Translations under genes and position numbers: made by a program | DNA from: JANQPC01 sp039208375 | Lineage (GTDB): Bacteria; Pseudomonadota; Alphaproteobacteria; Rhodobacterales; Rhodobacteraceae | Length of the DNA stretch: 18,615 nucleotides | Direction: 5' to 3' | Assembly (NCBI GenBank): GCA_039208375.1 | Contig: JBCCRC010000061.1 | Span: 1 to 18,615, forward strand | Shown here: positions 1 to 6,383 of the stretch, piece by piece | Position numbering within the stretch: position 1 is the first letter of the stretch | Layout: every line of letters begins with the position of its first letter | The notes under the pieces: generated by a model | What the model was told of the DNA's origin: nothing | Database searches by the model: none | The model's input: the letters and a program-made list of their open reading frames with translations, nothing else

Positions 1-12
1 GAGGGTTTTCAT
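1..12 (-). CDS. 5' end of a leftward gene (partial, first four codons only)
   Basis: Read leftward, an ATG at 12 opens the codons for Met-Lys-Thr-Leu before the window ends. It is preceded by AAAGGA about eight bases upstream (24-17 on the minus strand), a good Shine-Dalgarno sequence at normal spacing. A Met-Lys-Thr start would suit a secreted or membrane protein, but four residues cannot identify anything. No stop or domain is visible, so this is only a probable gene start. Confidence 0.4.
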
Positions 13-362
13 TGTCGTAGTCCTTTCAGAGTTTGGTTCGGAGGGGCTGGGAGGTGCCCCCGGGGGGTTGATGTCTGTCGGTGCGGTGTTGCGCCGATGG
101 GGGAGAGATGGGGCAAACCTGGCCTCACTGCAACGCACGGACGCGTGAGAATCGGCGAATTTCAGTGCGCATGTGCACAGACTTCCCTGCACCCCTGTGG
201 TTTGTTTCAGAACCGGCCCGACCGCGCACACCCCCGTGAGCGCCTGCAACCTAACCGCCAGAAAACTCACGGAAATGAGAGGACGCCCCTCTCGCCGCAA
301 TGCACGCGTCCCGGCCTGACGCGCTCAGAAGACCGAGCCACGGCACGGAACGGCACAAAACG
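13..362. other. Non-coding stretch, no convincing gene
   Basis: These 350 bases lie between a leftward gene start at 12 and the repeat pair at 363. The open frames here are short, lack ribosome-binding sites and read as low-complexity Arg/Pro/Ala strings typical of GC-rich non-coding DNA. A small hairpin sits at 277-293 (GAGAGG, five-base loop, CCTCTC). A G/C-run block lies at 44-66. The stretch should contain the promoter of the gene starting at 12, but I could not place convincing -35 and -10 boxes. Confidence 0.5.
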
Positions 363-420
363 CCGGGGCTCCGCCCGTTCGCCGCTGAATTTGTCCACTG
401 GACGAATTCCGGGACGCGGC
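363..420. repeat. REP-like palindromic repeat, copy 1
   Basis: This 58-bp unit is repeated at 425-482 with a single mismatch (T392 versus C454). Its core is an inverted repeat with arms at 387-396 and 400-409 around a three-base ACT loop. The mismatch leaves a G-U wobble in the stem of this copy. The position directly downstream of the leftward 804-residue flavoprotein gene suggests a 3'-end element such as a transcription stop, mRNA-stabilising hairpin or REP sequence. There is no T-run, so a classical intrinsic terminator is unlikely. Confidence 0.8.
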
Positions 421-424
421 CTTT

Positions 425-482
425 CCGGGGCTCCGCCCGTTCGCCGCTGAATTCGTCCACTGGACGAATTCCGGGACGCGGC
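425..482. repeat. REP-like palindromic repeat, copy 2
   Basis: This is the second copy of the 58-bp unit, separated from copy 1 by only four bases (period 62). Its core GAATTCGTCC-ACT-GGACGAATTC (449-471) is a perfect 10-bp-arm inverted repeat. The unit ends at 482, immediately before the stop codon (483-485) of the leftward flavoprotein gene. Two adjacent near-identical copies point to recent duplication of a mobile or REP-type intergenic element. Confidence 0.85.
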
Positions 483-2897
483 TCACCCCCGCATGCGCGC
501 GCCGTCGGCGTCGAAGAGAGGCTCGGTCACAAGCTGGGCGCCCCGCATTTCGCCGAGGATCTCGATCTCCACGTCCAGGCCCGCTTCCGCCCGCTCCGCC
601 GGCACAAAACCAAGCGCCACCGATTGGCCAGAGTGGTGCGCAAAGCCGCCAGATGTGCAGAACCCCGCCACCTTGTCATCTAGCCAGATCGGTTCGTAGG
701 CCACCACATCGGCATCGCCCGCATCCACCACGAAGGCCGAAAGCCGCCGGGCCGGGCCCGCGGCCCGCTCAGCCTCCGCCGCCGCGCGGCCGATGAAATC
801 GGTATTCTTCTTCCACGAAATGAAGCGATCGAGCCCGGTTTCCGCCGCGGTGTAATCGGGCGAAAACTCCCGCGTCCACGATCCGAAGAACTTGTCGAGC
901 CTGAGCGACATCATCGCCCGCATCCCGAAGGGCCTGAGGCCCAGATCGTGCCCGGCCCCCCAAAGCGCCGCAAAAAGCGCACGCTGGGCAGTGGGATCGC
1001 AGAATATCTCGTAGCCCAGATCGCCGGTGTAGCTGACCCGCTGCACCACGCAATCGGCCATGCCGACCGCCATCCGGCGCACATCGAGGAAACGAAACGC
1101 CTCGGCCGACACATCCGCATCCGTGCAGCGCGCCAGAAGCGTGCGGGCGTTCGGCCCCGCGATCTGAAAGCCCGTGCGGCGGTCTGAGACATTCTTCACC
1201 TGCACGCCTTCACCGGGATGGGTTTCGAACCAGCGCGCGTGATAGGCTTGGGCGCCGTAGCTCGCAGTGAGGTAGAACTCGTCTTCGGCTAGGCAGGATA
1301 CGGTGAAATCGCCGATCAGCCGGCCCGACGGTGCCAGCATCGGCGTCAGCGAAAGCCGCCCCGGTTGGGGGATGCGCCCGGCCATGATCCGATCAAGCCA
1401 GGCCCGCGCGCCGGGCCCCGTGACATGGAATTTACCGAAGTTCTGCGTCTCGTTGATCCCCACGCCCCCACGCACGGCGGCCACCTCGCGCTTCACGGCG
1501 TCCCAAGCATTGGAGCGGCGGAAAGATGGCGTCTCAAACCGCGCCTCATCGCCCTCAGCAAAGTAGTTGGGCACCTCAAGCCCGAACTGCGCGCCCCATA
1601 CGGCCCCCATGCCATCCCAGATATCCCACATCGCCGTGGTACGGTTCGGCCGCGCCGCAGGCAGCTCTTCGTTGGGATAGCTCACCGAAAAGCGCCGCTG
1701 ATAGTTCTCGATCACCTTGGGCACGGTGTAGCCCGGTGTCGTCCACTCCCCGTAGCGCGCCACATCCATGGCGAACACATCGCGCTCTGGCTCGCCCTCA
1801 ATCATCCATTGCGCCAGCGACAGGCCCACGCCCCCGCCTTGGCTAAACCCGGCCATCACCGCACAGGCCGACCAGTAGTTGCGCATCCCCGGCACCGGGC
1901 CCACGAGCGGATTGCCATCCGGGGCGAAGGTGAAAGGACCATGGATCACCCGCTTCACTCCGGTGCGTTCCAGCACGGGGAAGCGGTGATAGGCCATCGC
2001 CACGGCATCTTCGATCTTGTCGAAATCATCGGCCAGAAGCTCATGTCCAAAACCCCAGGGCGTGCCTTCCACCGCCCAGGGCGCACATTTCTGCTCGTAG
2101 AACCCGATCACGAAGCCCTTGCCCTCCTGGCGCAGGTAGCTTTCGCCGCCCGGGTCGATCACATGGGGGAACTCAGTTTCCCGCGCCGCGATTTCGGGGA
2201 TCTCTTCGGTGACGATATACTGGTGCGCCATCGGCAGAAGGGGCAGGTAAACGCCTGCAAGCGCCGCCACTTCCCGCGCCCAGAGCCCGCCGGCATTCAC
2301 CACATGCTCGGCATGAACCGTGCCCGTCTCGGTCACCACATCCCAGGTGCCATCGGCGCGCGGGTTGGTTTCGATCACCCGGTTATGGGTCACGATCTCC
2401 GCGCCACCCATCTTCGCCGCTTTGGCATAGGCGTGGGTAGTGCCCGAGGGATCAAGATGCCCATCCAGCGGGTCGTATAGCGCGCCCAAGATCCCATCCG
2501 TGTTGACGAGTTCCGCGCGGGCCTTGACCTCCTCTGGCGTCAGGATCTCGGTCTCCAGCCCCATATAGCGGTGCTTGGCGCGCTCGGCCTTCAGCATGTC
2601 GAAGCGCTCGGGGCTGTCTGCAAGCGTCATGCCGCCCGAGTGATGCAACCCGCAGGAAAGCCCCGTGATCTCTTCAAGCTCCTTGTAAAGCCCAATGGTG
2701 TATCCCTGAAGCGCGGCCATGTTGGTGTCGCCATTAAGCGTGTGGAAGCCGCCTGCAGCGTGCCAGGTCGAGCCGCTTGTAAGCTCCGACCGTTCGATCA
2801 ACATCACATCGCGCCACCCCAGTTTTGTGAGGTGGTAAAGCACCGAGCAGCCAACAACTCCGCCCCCAATCACCACCACCTGCGCCGTGTTCTTCAT
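483..2897 (-). CDS. Dimethylglycine/sarcosine dehydrogenase-like FAD oxidoreductase fused to GcvT folate-binding domain
   Basis: The 804-residue protein has the architecture of mitochondrial-type dimethylglycine and sarcosine dehydrogenases. An N-terminal DAO-type FAD domain carries GGGVVG at 11-16. The segment STWHAAGG contains His46, aligned with the histidine that binds FAD covalently in DMGDH. A linker near 370-430 leads to GCV_T and GCV_T_C domains (about 430-800) that bind tetrahydrofolate. The family oxidatively removes an N-methyl group and captures the formaldehyde as 5,10-methylene-THF. The start at 2897 was chosen over a longer frame because GGGAGAG lies just upstream and the FAD motif follows at once. 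It is the last gene of a leftward run after a Rieske oxygenase of the quaternary-amine type, fitting a second demethylation step. The exact substrate cannot be read: dimethylglycine, sarcosine or another methylated amine are all possible. Confidence 0.88.
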   Translation of the reverse strand: MKNTAQVVVIGGGVVGCSVLYHLTKLGWRDVMLIERSELTSGSTWHAAGGFHTLNGDTNMAALQGYTIGLYKELEEITGLSCGLHHSGGMTLADSPERFDMLKAERAKHRYMGLETEILTPEEVKARAELVNTDGILGALYDPLDGHLDPSGTTHAYAKAAKMGGAEIVTHNRVIETNPRADGTWDVVTETGTVHAEHVVNAGGLWAREVAALAGVYLPLLPMAHQYIVTEEIPEIAARETEFPHVIDPGGESYLRQEGKGFVIGFYEQKCAPWAVEGTPWGFGHELLADDFDKIEDAVAMAYHRFPVLERTGVKRVIHGPFTFAPDGNPLVGPVPGMRNYWSACAVMAGFSQGGGVGLSLAQWMIEGEPERDVFAMDVARYGEWTTPGYTVPKVIENYQRRFSVSYPNEELPAARPNRTTAMWDIWDGMGAVWGAQFGLEVPNYFAEGDEARFETPSFRRSNAWDAVKREVAAVRGGVGINETQNFGKFHVTGPGARAWLDRIMAGRIPQPGRLSLTPMLAPSGRLIGDFTVSCLAEDEFYLTASYGAQAYHARWFETHPGEGVQVKNVSDRRTGFQIAGPNARTLLARCTDADVSAEAFRFLDVRRMAVGMADCVVQRVSYTGDLGYEIFCDPTAQRALFAALWGAGHDLGLRPFGMRAMMSLRLDKFFGSWTREFSPDYTAAETGLDRFISWKKNTDFIGRAAAEAERAAGPARRLSAFVVDAGDADVVAYEPIWLDDKVAGFCTSGGFAHHSGQSVALGFVPAERAEAGLDVEIEILGEMRGAQLVTEPLFDADGARMRG

Positions 2898-2936
2898 GCC
2901 CTGTCTCTCCCTCGATCGAAGGCGCGCCGCGCCCCC

Positions 2937-2968
2937 TTCATCTTGGCCCAAATACTCCCGCCGGAGGC
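2937..2968. repeat. Rhodobacteraceae-type intergenic repeat motif
   Basis: Read leftward this is GCCTCCGGCGGGAGTATTTG followed by GGCCAAGATGAA. I recognise it from memory as a short repeat often found between or after genes in Rhodobacteraceae. Its first half forms a small CTCC-GGCG-GGAG hairpin. It lies in the 82-bp gap between the small gene ending at 2980 and the flavoprotein start at 2897. It may trim or partly terminate the transcript. No second full copy is in this window. Confidence 0.55.
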
Positions 2969-2979
2969 CGCGCGCCGCC

Positions 2980-3195
2980 TCACGCCTCGCACCCCATCGC
3001 AACAAGCCGCGCCCGCAATGCACCCGTCTCCGGGTGCCCGCATTCAAGCGCGAACACATAGGCTTGCGTGAGGAAAAACGCCGCGACGCGAGGGCGTTCC
3101 GCGCCATCGGCGGCGTCTCGGTAAAGTGTCACCAGCGCCGCCCCATCGCCTGCGGCGTGCGCCGCCAGGATCCGTGCCTCAAGCGCATCGCTCAC
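2980..3195 (-). CDS. Small 71-residue protein of unknown function, coupled to the Rieske oxygenase
   Basis: The frame begins with a GTG at 3195 that shares four bases (GTGA) with the TGA stop of the Rieske gene, the classic arrangement for translational coupling. It ends at TGA 2980-2982. The 71-residue product is Ala-rich and looks entirely helical. The segments LVTLYRDAAD and AFFLTQAYVFALE resemble one degenerate TPR-like helical hairpin. There are two cysteines (Cys52 and Cys69), no signal peptide and no membrane span. The frame is open further upstream, but that part only shadows the Rieske gene. I do not recognise a family. Tight coupling suggests a small partner or stabiliser of the oxygenase. 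A fortuitous frame is less likely, given the exact overlap, the good stop position and the natural-looking composition. Confidence 0.7.
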   Translation of the reverse strand: MSDALEARILAAHAAGDGAALVTLYRDAADGAERPRVAAFFLTQAYVFALECGHPETGALRARLVAMGCEA

Positions 3196-4349
3196 CGCGC
3201 CGCAAGGGCGCGGGCCCGCATGCGTTCGGCCACCCAGGCGTGGAAGCGATGCGTTGGCCCATCCATTGCCGGCGAAAACCGCCCCCCGTCGAAATAGATT
3301 CCCTGGCGCCCGCGCTGCATACCCTCGACAACGAAGATGTCTTCCTCGAACACCCCGTGCCACATCTCTGCGTTCACTGCGCGCAGGTCATCATAGCCAG
3401 ACGCTGCAACGGTGGGATCGGCATAGTAGATCTCCACATGCTCGATCGTCCGGTCGGGTGCCACGGGTTCGAGCAGGATCGCGTAGGCATGATCGCGGTG
3501 CACACCGAAGAGCACGTTGGGGTAAAGCGCGATGTATTCCGCCGCGGTATTCCACGTCTCCGAAAGCCCTGCGAAATCGGGAAGCGTGCGACCATCTTCG
3601 GAAAGCGTGGGGCGGTAGACCAGCGTGCCCTGCCCCGAAAACCGCCCCGGCTCCTCTATATGATAATGGTCTTCTAGCCGCGAATAGCTATTCAGGCCCG
3701 GATGCACCCAAGGCAGGTGATAGCTTTCGCAGTAGTTCTCCACCGCGAGCTTCCAGTTGCAGGCAACATCGAATTGAAACCGGCTCTCCGCCCCGCCGTG
3801 ATAGAGCGGCTTTTCGAACTCCGCCCAGCGCGCGATCATCTCCGCGGCATAGGTCTCGAACGGCGGCGCATCGCCGCTGATGTTCACAAACACTACATCG
3901 CGCCAAACGTGGCTGCGGACCTCGATGAGCCCCAGATCGGCGCGCTCGATCCCGTCTGCCGTGTTCTGCCCCGGCCCGCCCACATGGGGCGTTGTCACTA
4001 GGGCGCCCTCATGGGTGTAGCACCATGAATGGTAGGGGCAGCGGATCACGTTGCCTACCTTGCCAGGCTCTTCCACGAGGATCATCCCACGGTGGCGACA
4101 GGTATTCTGGAACACGCGCACCGCGCCATCCCGCCCCCGCACCGCCAAGAGCGGCATGCCGAGGAAAGTTACCGGGACCGCATCGCCCGGTTCCGGCAGG
4201 CGCGACCCAACGGTCAGGCCCGCCCATGTTTCGAACAGGAGTGCCTCGCGCTCGGCGGCAAAGGTCGCCTCAGAGATATAGTGTGCGTTCGGCAGGCCCT
4301 GCGCCGTAGCGATCGGGGCCAGAACGGGATCAAGCGCATCATCGGGCAT
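3192..4349 (-). CDS. Rieske non-haem iron oxygenase, quaternary-amine (GbcA/CntA/stachydrine demethylase-like) type
   Basis: This is the 385-residue oxygenase alpha subunit. The Rieske [2Fe-2S] ligands are visible as CRHRG (Cys84, His86) and CPYHSW (Cys104, His107). The mononuclear iron site is ENYCESYHLPWVH (His211, His216), with Asp337 in FEEDIF as the probable third ligand. The residue bridging the two metal centres is Glu208 instead of the Asp usual in aromatic dioxygenases. Glu here is typical of enzymes acting on glycine betaine, stachydrine and carnitine. The likely reaction is O2- and NADH-dependent oxidative N-demethylation (or C-N cleavage) of a quaternary ammonium substrate in the cytoplasm. 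GAGAGGAG upstream of the ATG supports the start. No ferredoxin reductase partner is encoded in the window, so electrons must come from elsewhere. Confidence 0.9.
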   Translation of the reverse strand: MPDDALDPVLAPIATAQGLPNAHYISEATFAAEREALLFETWAGLTVGSRLPEPGDAVPVTFLGMPLLAVRGRDGAVRVFQNTCRHRGMILVEEPGKVGNVIRCPYHSWCYTHEGALVTTPHVGGPGQNTADGIERADLGLIEVRSHVWRDVVFVNISGDAPPFETYAAEMIARWAEFEKPLYHGGAESRFQFDVACNWKLAVENYCESYHLPWVHPGLNSYSRLEDHYHIEEPGRFSGQGTLVYRPTLSEDGRTLPDFAGLSETWNTAAEYIALYPNVLFGVHRDHAYAILLEPVAPDRTIEHVEIYYADPTVAASGYDDLRAVNAEMWHGVFEEDIFVVEGMQRGRQGIYFDGGRFSPAMDGPTHRFHAWVAERMRARALAAR

Positions 4350-4376
4350 CGGCGGTCTCCTCTCCCGCCTAGCTTC

Positions 4377-4445
4377 GCCCGCATTGGGCGGGCCAACAGC
4401 CCCGGATGCGACCTCTTTGGTCGCGAACGGGCCGCAGGAAGCGGC
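4377..4445 (-). other. Three consecutive stem-loops in the intergenic region before the Rieske gene
   Basis: In the 98 bp between the Gfo/Idh stop (4448) and the Rieske start (4349) lie three perfect inverted repeats. They are 4431-4435/4441-4445 (GCCGC/GCGGC), 4408-4413/4419-4424 (GCGACC/GGTCGC) and 4377-4382/4388-4393 (GCCCGC/GCGGGC), each with a five-base loop. None is followed by a T-run. They could attenuate, process or stabilise the leftward transcript and so set different levels for the upstream and downstream genes. I saw no clear promoter for the Rieske gene here. Confidence 0.6.
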
Positions 4446-4447
4446 TG

Positions 4448-5545
4448 TCAGAGAGGGATCGCCCCGCCCTCCGCCACCGCACGTTGGGCCGCGAGCCCCA
4501 TGCGCACCGCCGCCGCGCCGTCCGCGAGGGTCACCTCAGGCCCTCTCTCACCGCGCACCATGCGCTGGAATTGGACGTGCTGGTAAAACGTCGATCCATT
4601 ATGATCCCCCGCGGCCAGCAGCGTCGGGTCAACCGGGATATCAACCGTCAGCGGCCCCTTTGGCCGTCGGGGCGAGATGATCACTTGCGGCACAGGCGGT
4701 GTGCCCAGGTGTGTGGGCCAGAACCGCCCGGGCCCCGGGACGAAACATTCGATTTTTCCGTCGGGACCTACGGCGCTGATCTCTTCCTGATAGCGCGCGC
4801 CCTCCGCATACATGCAAAGCTCCAGCATCGCCCGCGCGCCCCCTGCAAACTCTGCGATCACAAAGGCCGTATCCCAAATATCGGGAACCACCCCATCATA
4901 GGCCTCATCGAGGTGGTTCACCTCCTGACCCGCGCTGGCCATCACGCGCACAGGCTCATCGCGCAGGATCAGGCGCATCAGATCAAAGAAATGGCAGCAT
5001 TTCTCCACAAGCGTACCGCCCGACATCGCATTGAAGCGGTTCCAGTTGCCCACCTTGGGCAAGAAGGGAAACCGGTGCTCCCGGATCGTGAGCATCTTGA
5101 TGCCGCCGGTGGCCGCCTGCGCCTCTTCAATCAGCTTCGCGATGGGCGGCATGTAGCGATACTCCATAGCCACCCAAATCGGCGCACCGTAGCGGTCGCC
5201 AATCTCGGCCACCCGCTCGGCATCCGCGGGATCGGTAAACAGGGGCTTTTCTACCAAGAGAGGCAAGGGCCGACGCGCCGCAATCTCTTCCATCTGCGCG
5301 ATATGGAGGTGGTTAGGGCTCGCAATAAGTAGGCAATCGAGGCTCTCATCCTCCAGAAGCTCCCAAAGCGAGTTGTAAAGCCGCGCGTTAGGTGCCATCG
5401 CCTTAGCTTTGGCCGCCATGATCTCATCGGGCTCAAACATCGCCGCCACCCGTGCTTCGGGCAAAAGCGCGATATTCTCAATGTGCTCCTGCCCCATCAT
5501 CCCGCATCCGACGATGCCGTAATTCAAGATCTCTCCCATCCCCAT
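4448..5545 (-). CDS. Gfo/Idh/MocA-family NAD(P)-dependent protein (dehydrogenase, or GH188-like NAD-dependent glycosidase)
   Basis: The 365-residue protein has an N-terminal Rossmann domain with GCGMMG (Gly13, Gly15, Gly18), the family motif EKP (99-101), and a C-terminal alpha/beta domain. The segment GGTLVEKCCHFFDLMR includes His185 and Asp188, the kind of position used catalytically in this fold. Members oxidise or reduce sugars and cyclitols; some are NAD-dependent glycosidases, including recently described sulfoquinovosidases. The last option is attractive because the divergent operon resembles a sulfoquinovose monooxygenase module, but sequence alone does not settle it. The gene starts three bases after the regulator stop. 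A second ATG at 5539 has better spacing from TAAGGG (about five bases) than the first at 5545, so the true protein may be 363 residues. Confidence 0.85.
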   Translation of the reverse strand: MGMGEILNYGIVGCGMMGQEHIENIALLPEARVAAMFEPDEIMAAKAKAMAPNARLYNSLWELLEDESLDCLLIASPNHLHIAQMEEIAARRPLPLLVEKPLFTDPADAERVAEIGDRYGAPIWVAMEYRYMPPIAKLIEEAQAATGGIKMLTIREHRFPFLPKVGNWNRFNAMSGGTLVEKCCHFFDLMRLILRDEPVRVMASAGQEVNHLDEAYDGVVPDIWDTAFVIAEFAGGARAMLELCMYAEGARYQEEISAVGPDGKIECFVPGPGRFWPTHLGTPPVPQVIISPRRPKGPLTVDIPVDPTLLAAGDHNGSTFYQHVQFQRMVRGERGPEVTLADGAAAVRMGLAAQRAVAEGGAIPL

Positions 5546-5548
5546 CCC

Positions 5549-6250
5549 TTACTTCAGCCGCGCCACGTAGCGGACACGTGCATGATCGAACCACGTGCGT
5601 GAGTATTCAGCGATAGCCCCCGCCCCGTCGCGGCTCAGCCGCTCGACAAATCCGGCGGGCGCTCCCGCCGCCAATGGAAACGGATCCCCCGCCCAGTCCG
5701 GAACCGGGGCAAGCCCAACGCGGTCTTCGGCGCGGGTGATCCACAGCCCAAGGCGTTTGCGATAGTAGAGGTAAAGCGACTCGCTAAGATCGCTCGCCCG
5801 CACCGCGGGCGCGTAGCTGCCATCGAGCCAGATCTCCTCCAGCGCCGCCGGAACCCCGCTGAGGCGCCGTAGCCTGCGGATGCGGTGGCCCATCTTGCTG
5901 GCGCCAAAGCGGGGCAGATCTTCGGGTTTCACGCGCCGCTCCACCCCCAGCACGTCGGCCTGTGGCAGACCGCCGCCGCCCACAAGCTCTAATCGAAAAA
6001 ATGCATAGATACCCGCGTCTTCAGCACCGTTACGGATGTAGTTTCCCGATCCCTGCCGCCGCTCCAGCAGCCCCCGAGCCTCAAGATCCGCCAATGCCTT
6101 GCGCAGGGTGCCCACCGCGAGGCCCAGTTCCGCAGCCATCGCCCGCTCCGGCGGCAGGCGCTCGCCCACCTGCAACCGGCCCGCGGCGATCTCGCGGATC
6201 AGCAACTCGGCGGTCTGCACGTATTTAGGCAGGGCGGTCGGATCGGGCAT
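5549..6250 (-). CDS. GntR-family (HutC/UTRA type) transcriptional regulator
   Basis: The 233-residue protein has an N-terminal winged helix-turn-helix (about 8-70). It includes the signature LPPERAMAAELGLAVGTLRK and the wing segment LLERRQGSGNYI. A UTRA-type ligand domain (about 90-230) follows, with the usual late EYSRTWF-like strand. HutC-type regulators sense small metabolites, often sugar phosphates, amino acids or related acids, and usually repress their own operon. It is the first gene of the leftward run and divergent from the monooxygenase/TRAP operon, so it probably controls both from the 133-bp gap. The start at 6250 has only a weak ribosome-binding site, but it places the helix-turn-helix at the normal distance from the N-terminus. 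Confidence 0.9.
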   Translation of the reverse strand: MPDPTALPKYVQTAELLIREIAAGRLQVGERLPPERAMAAELGLAVGTLRKALADLEARGLLERRQGSGNYIRNGAEDAGIYAFFRLELVGGGGLPQADVLGVERRVKPEDLPRFGASKMGHRIRRLRRLSGVPAALEEIWLDGSYAPAVRASDLSESLYLYYRKRLGLWITRAEDRVGLAPVPDWAGDPFPLAAGAPAGFVERLSRDGAGAIAEYSRTWFDHARVRYVARLK

Positions 6251-6383
6251 CTTATGGCGTCACGCACAAATTGATGCAGTATTGATGCATGCGAATTCGG
6301 ATGATACGCAAGCCAAAACACGAGGGGCCCCGCAGATTCGCGACGCTGGTTTGCGGCAGAAGGCCACCCGGGGAGGACTGATC
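6251..6383. promoter_or_regulatory. Divergent control region with a candidate operator (direct repeat 6270-6289)
   Basis: The 133 bp between the regulator and the monooxygenase must hold the promoters of both transcription units. It contains a perfect 9-bp direct repeat, ATTGATGCA, at 6270-6278 and 6281-6289. The repeat period is 11 bp, about one helical turn, so both copies face the same side of the DNA. The AT-rich stretch 6267-6308 also includes AATT on either side (6269-6272 and 6294-6297). This is the best candidate site for the neighbouring GntR protein. The TTGATG hexamers inside the repeats could act as -35 elements, but no -10 box at ideal spacing is clear. Confidence 0.5.

Noticed and set aside
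97..460. Short open frames on both strands left of the flavoprotein gene
   Set aside because: They run into the duplicated palindromic repeats, whose translation gives the same peptide twice. They have no start signals or protein-like composition.
363..482. CRISPR-like repeat pair
   Set aside because: There are only two copies, the spacer is four bases, and no cas genes are nearby. The pair is a tandem REP-like element.
1365..2480. Long rightward open frame (371 codons) opposite the flavoprotein gene
   Set aside because: It is antisense to a clearly recognisable DMGDH/GcvT protein, has His/Arg/Pro-rich composition typical of GC-rich shadow frames, and has no ribosome-binding site or domain.
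4406..5332. Rightward open frame (308 codons) opposite the Gfo/Idh gene
   Set aside because: It is a shadow of the real leftward gene. It would also run through the three-hairpin region and has no recognisable motif.
6099..6383. N-terminal extension of the monooxygenase frame
   Set aside because: The frame is open upstream but overlaps the regulator gene and the divergent control region. GGGGAGGA before the ATG at 6384 and the family length of about 385 residues fix the start.
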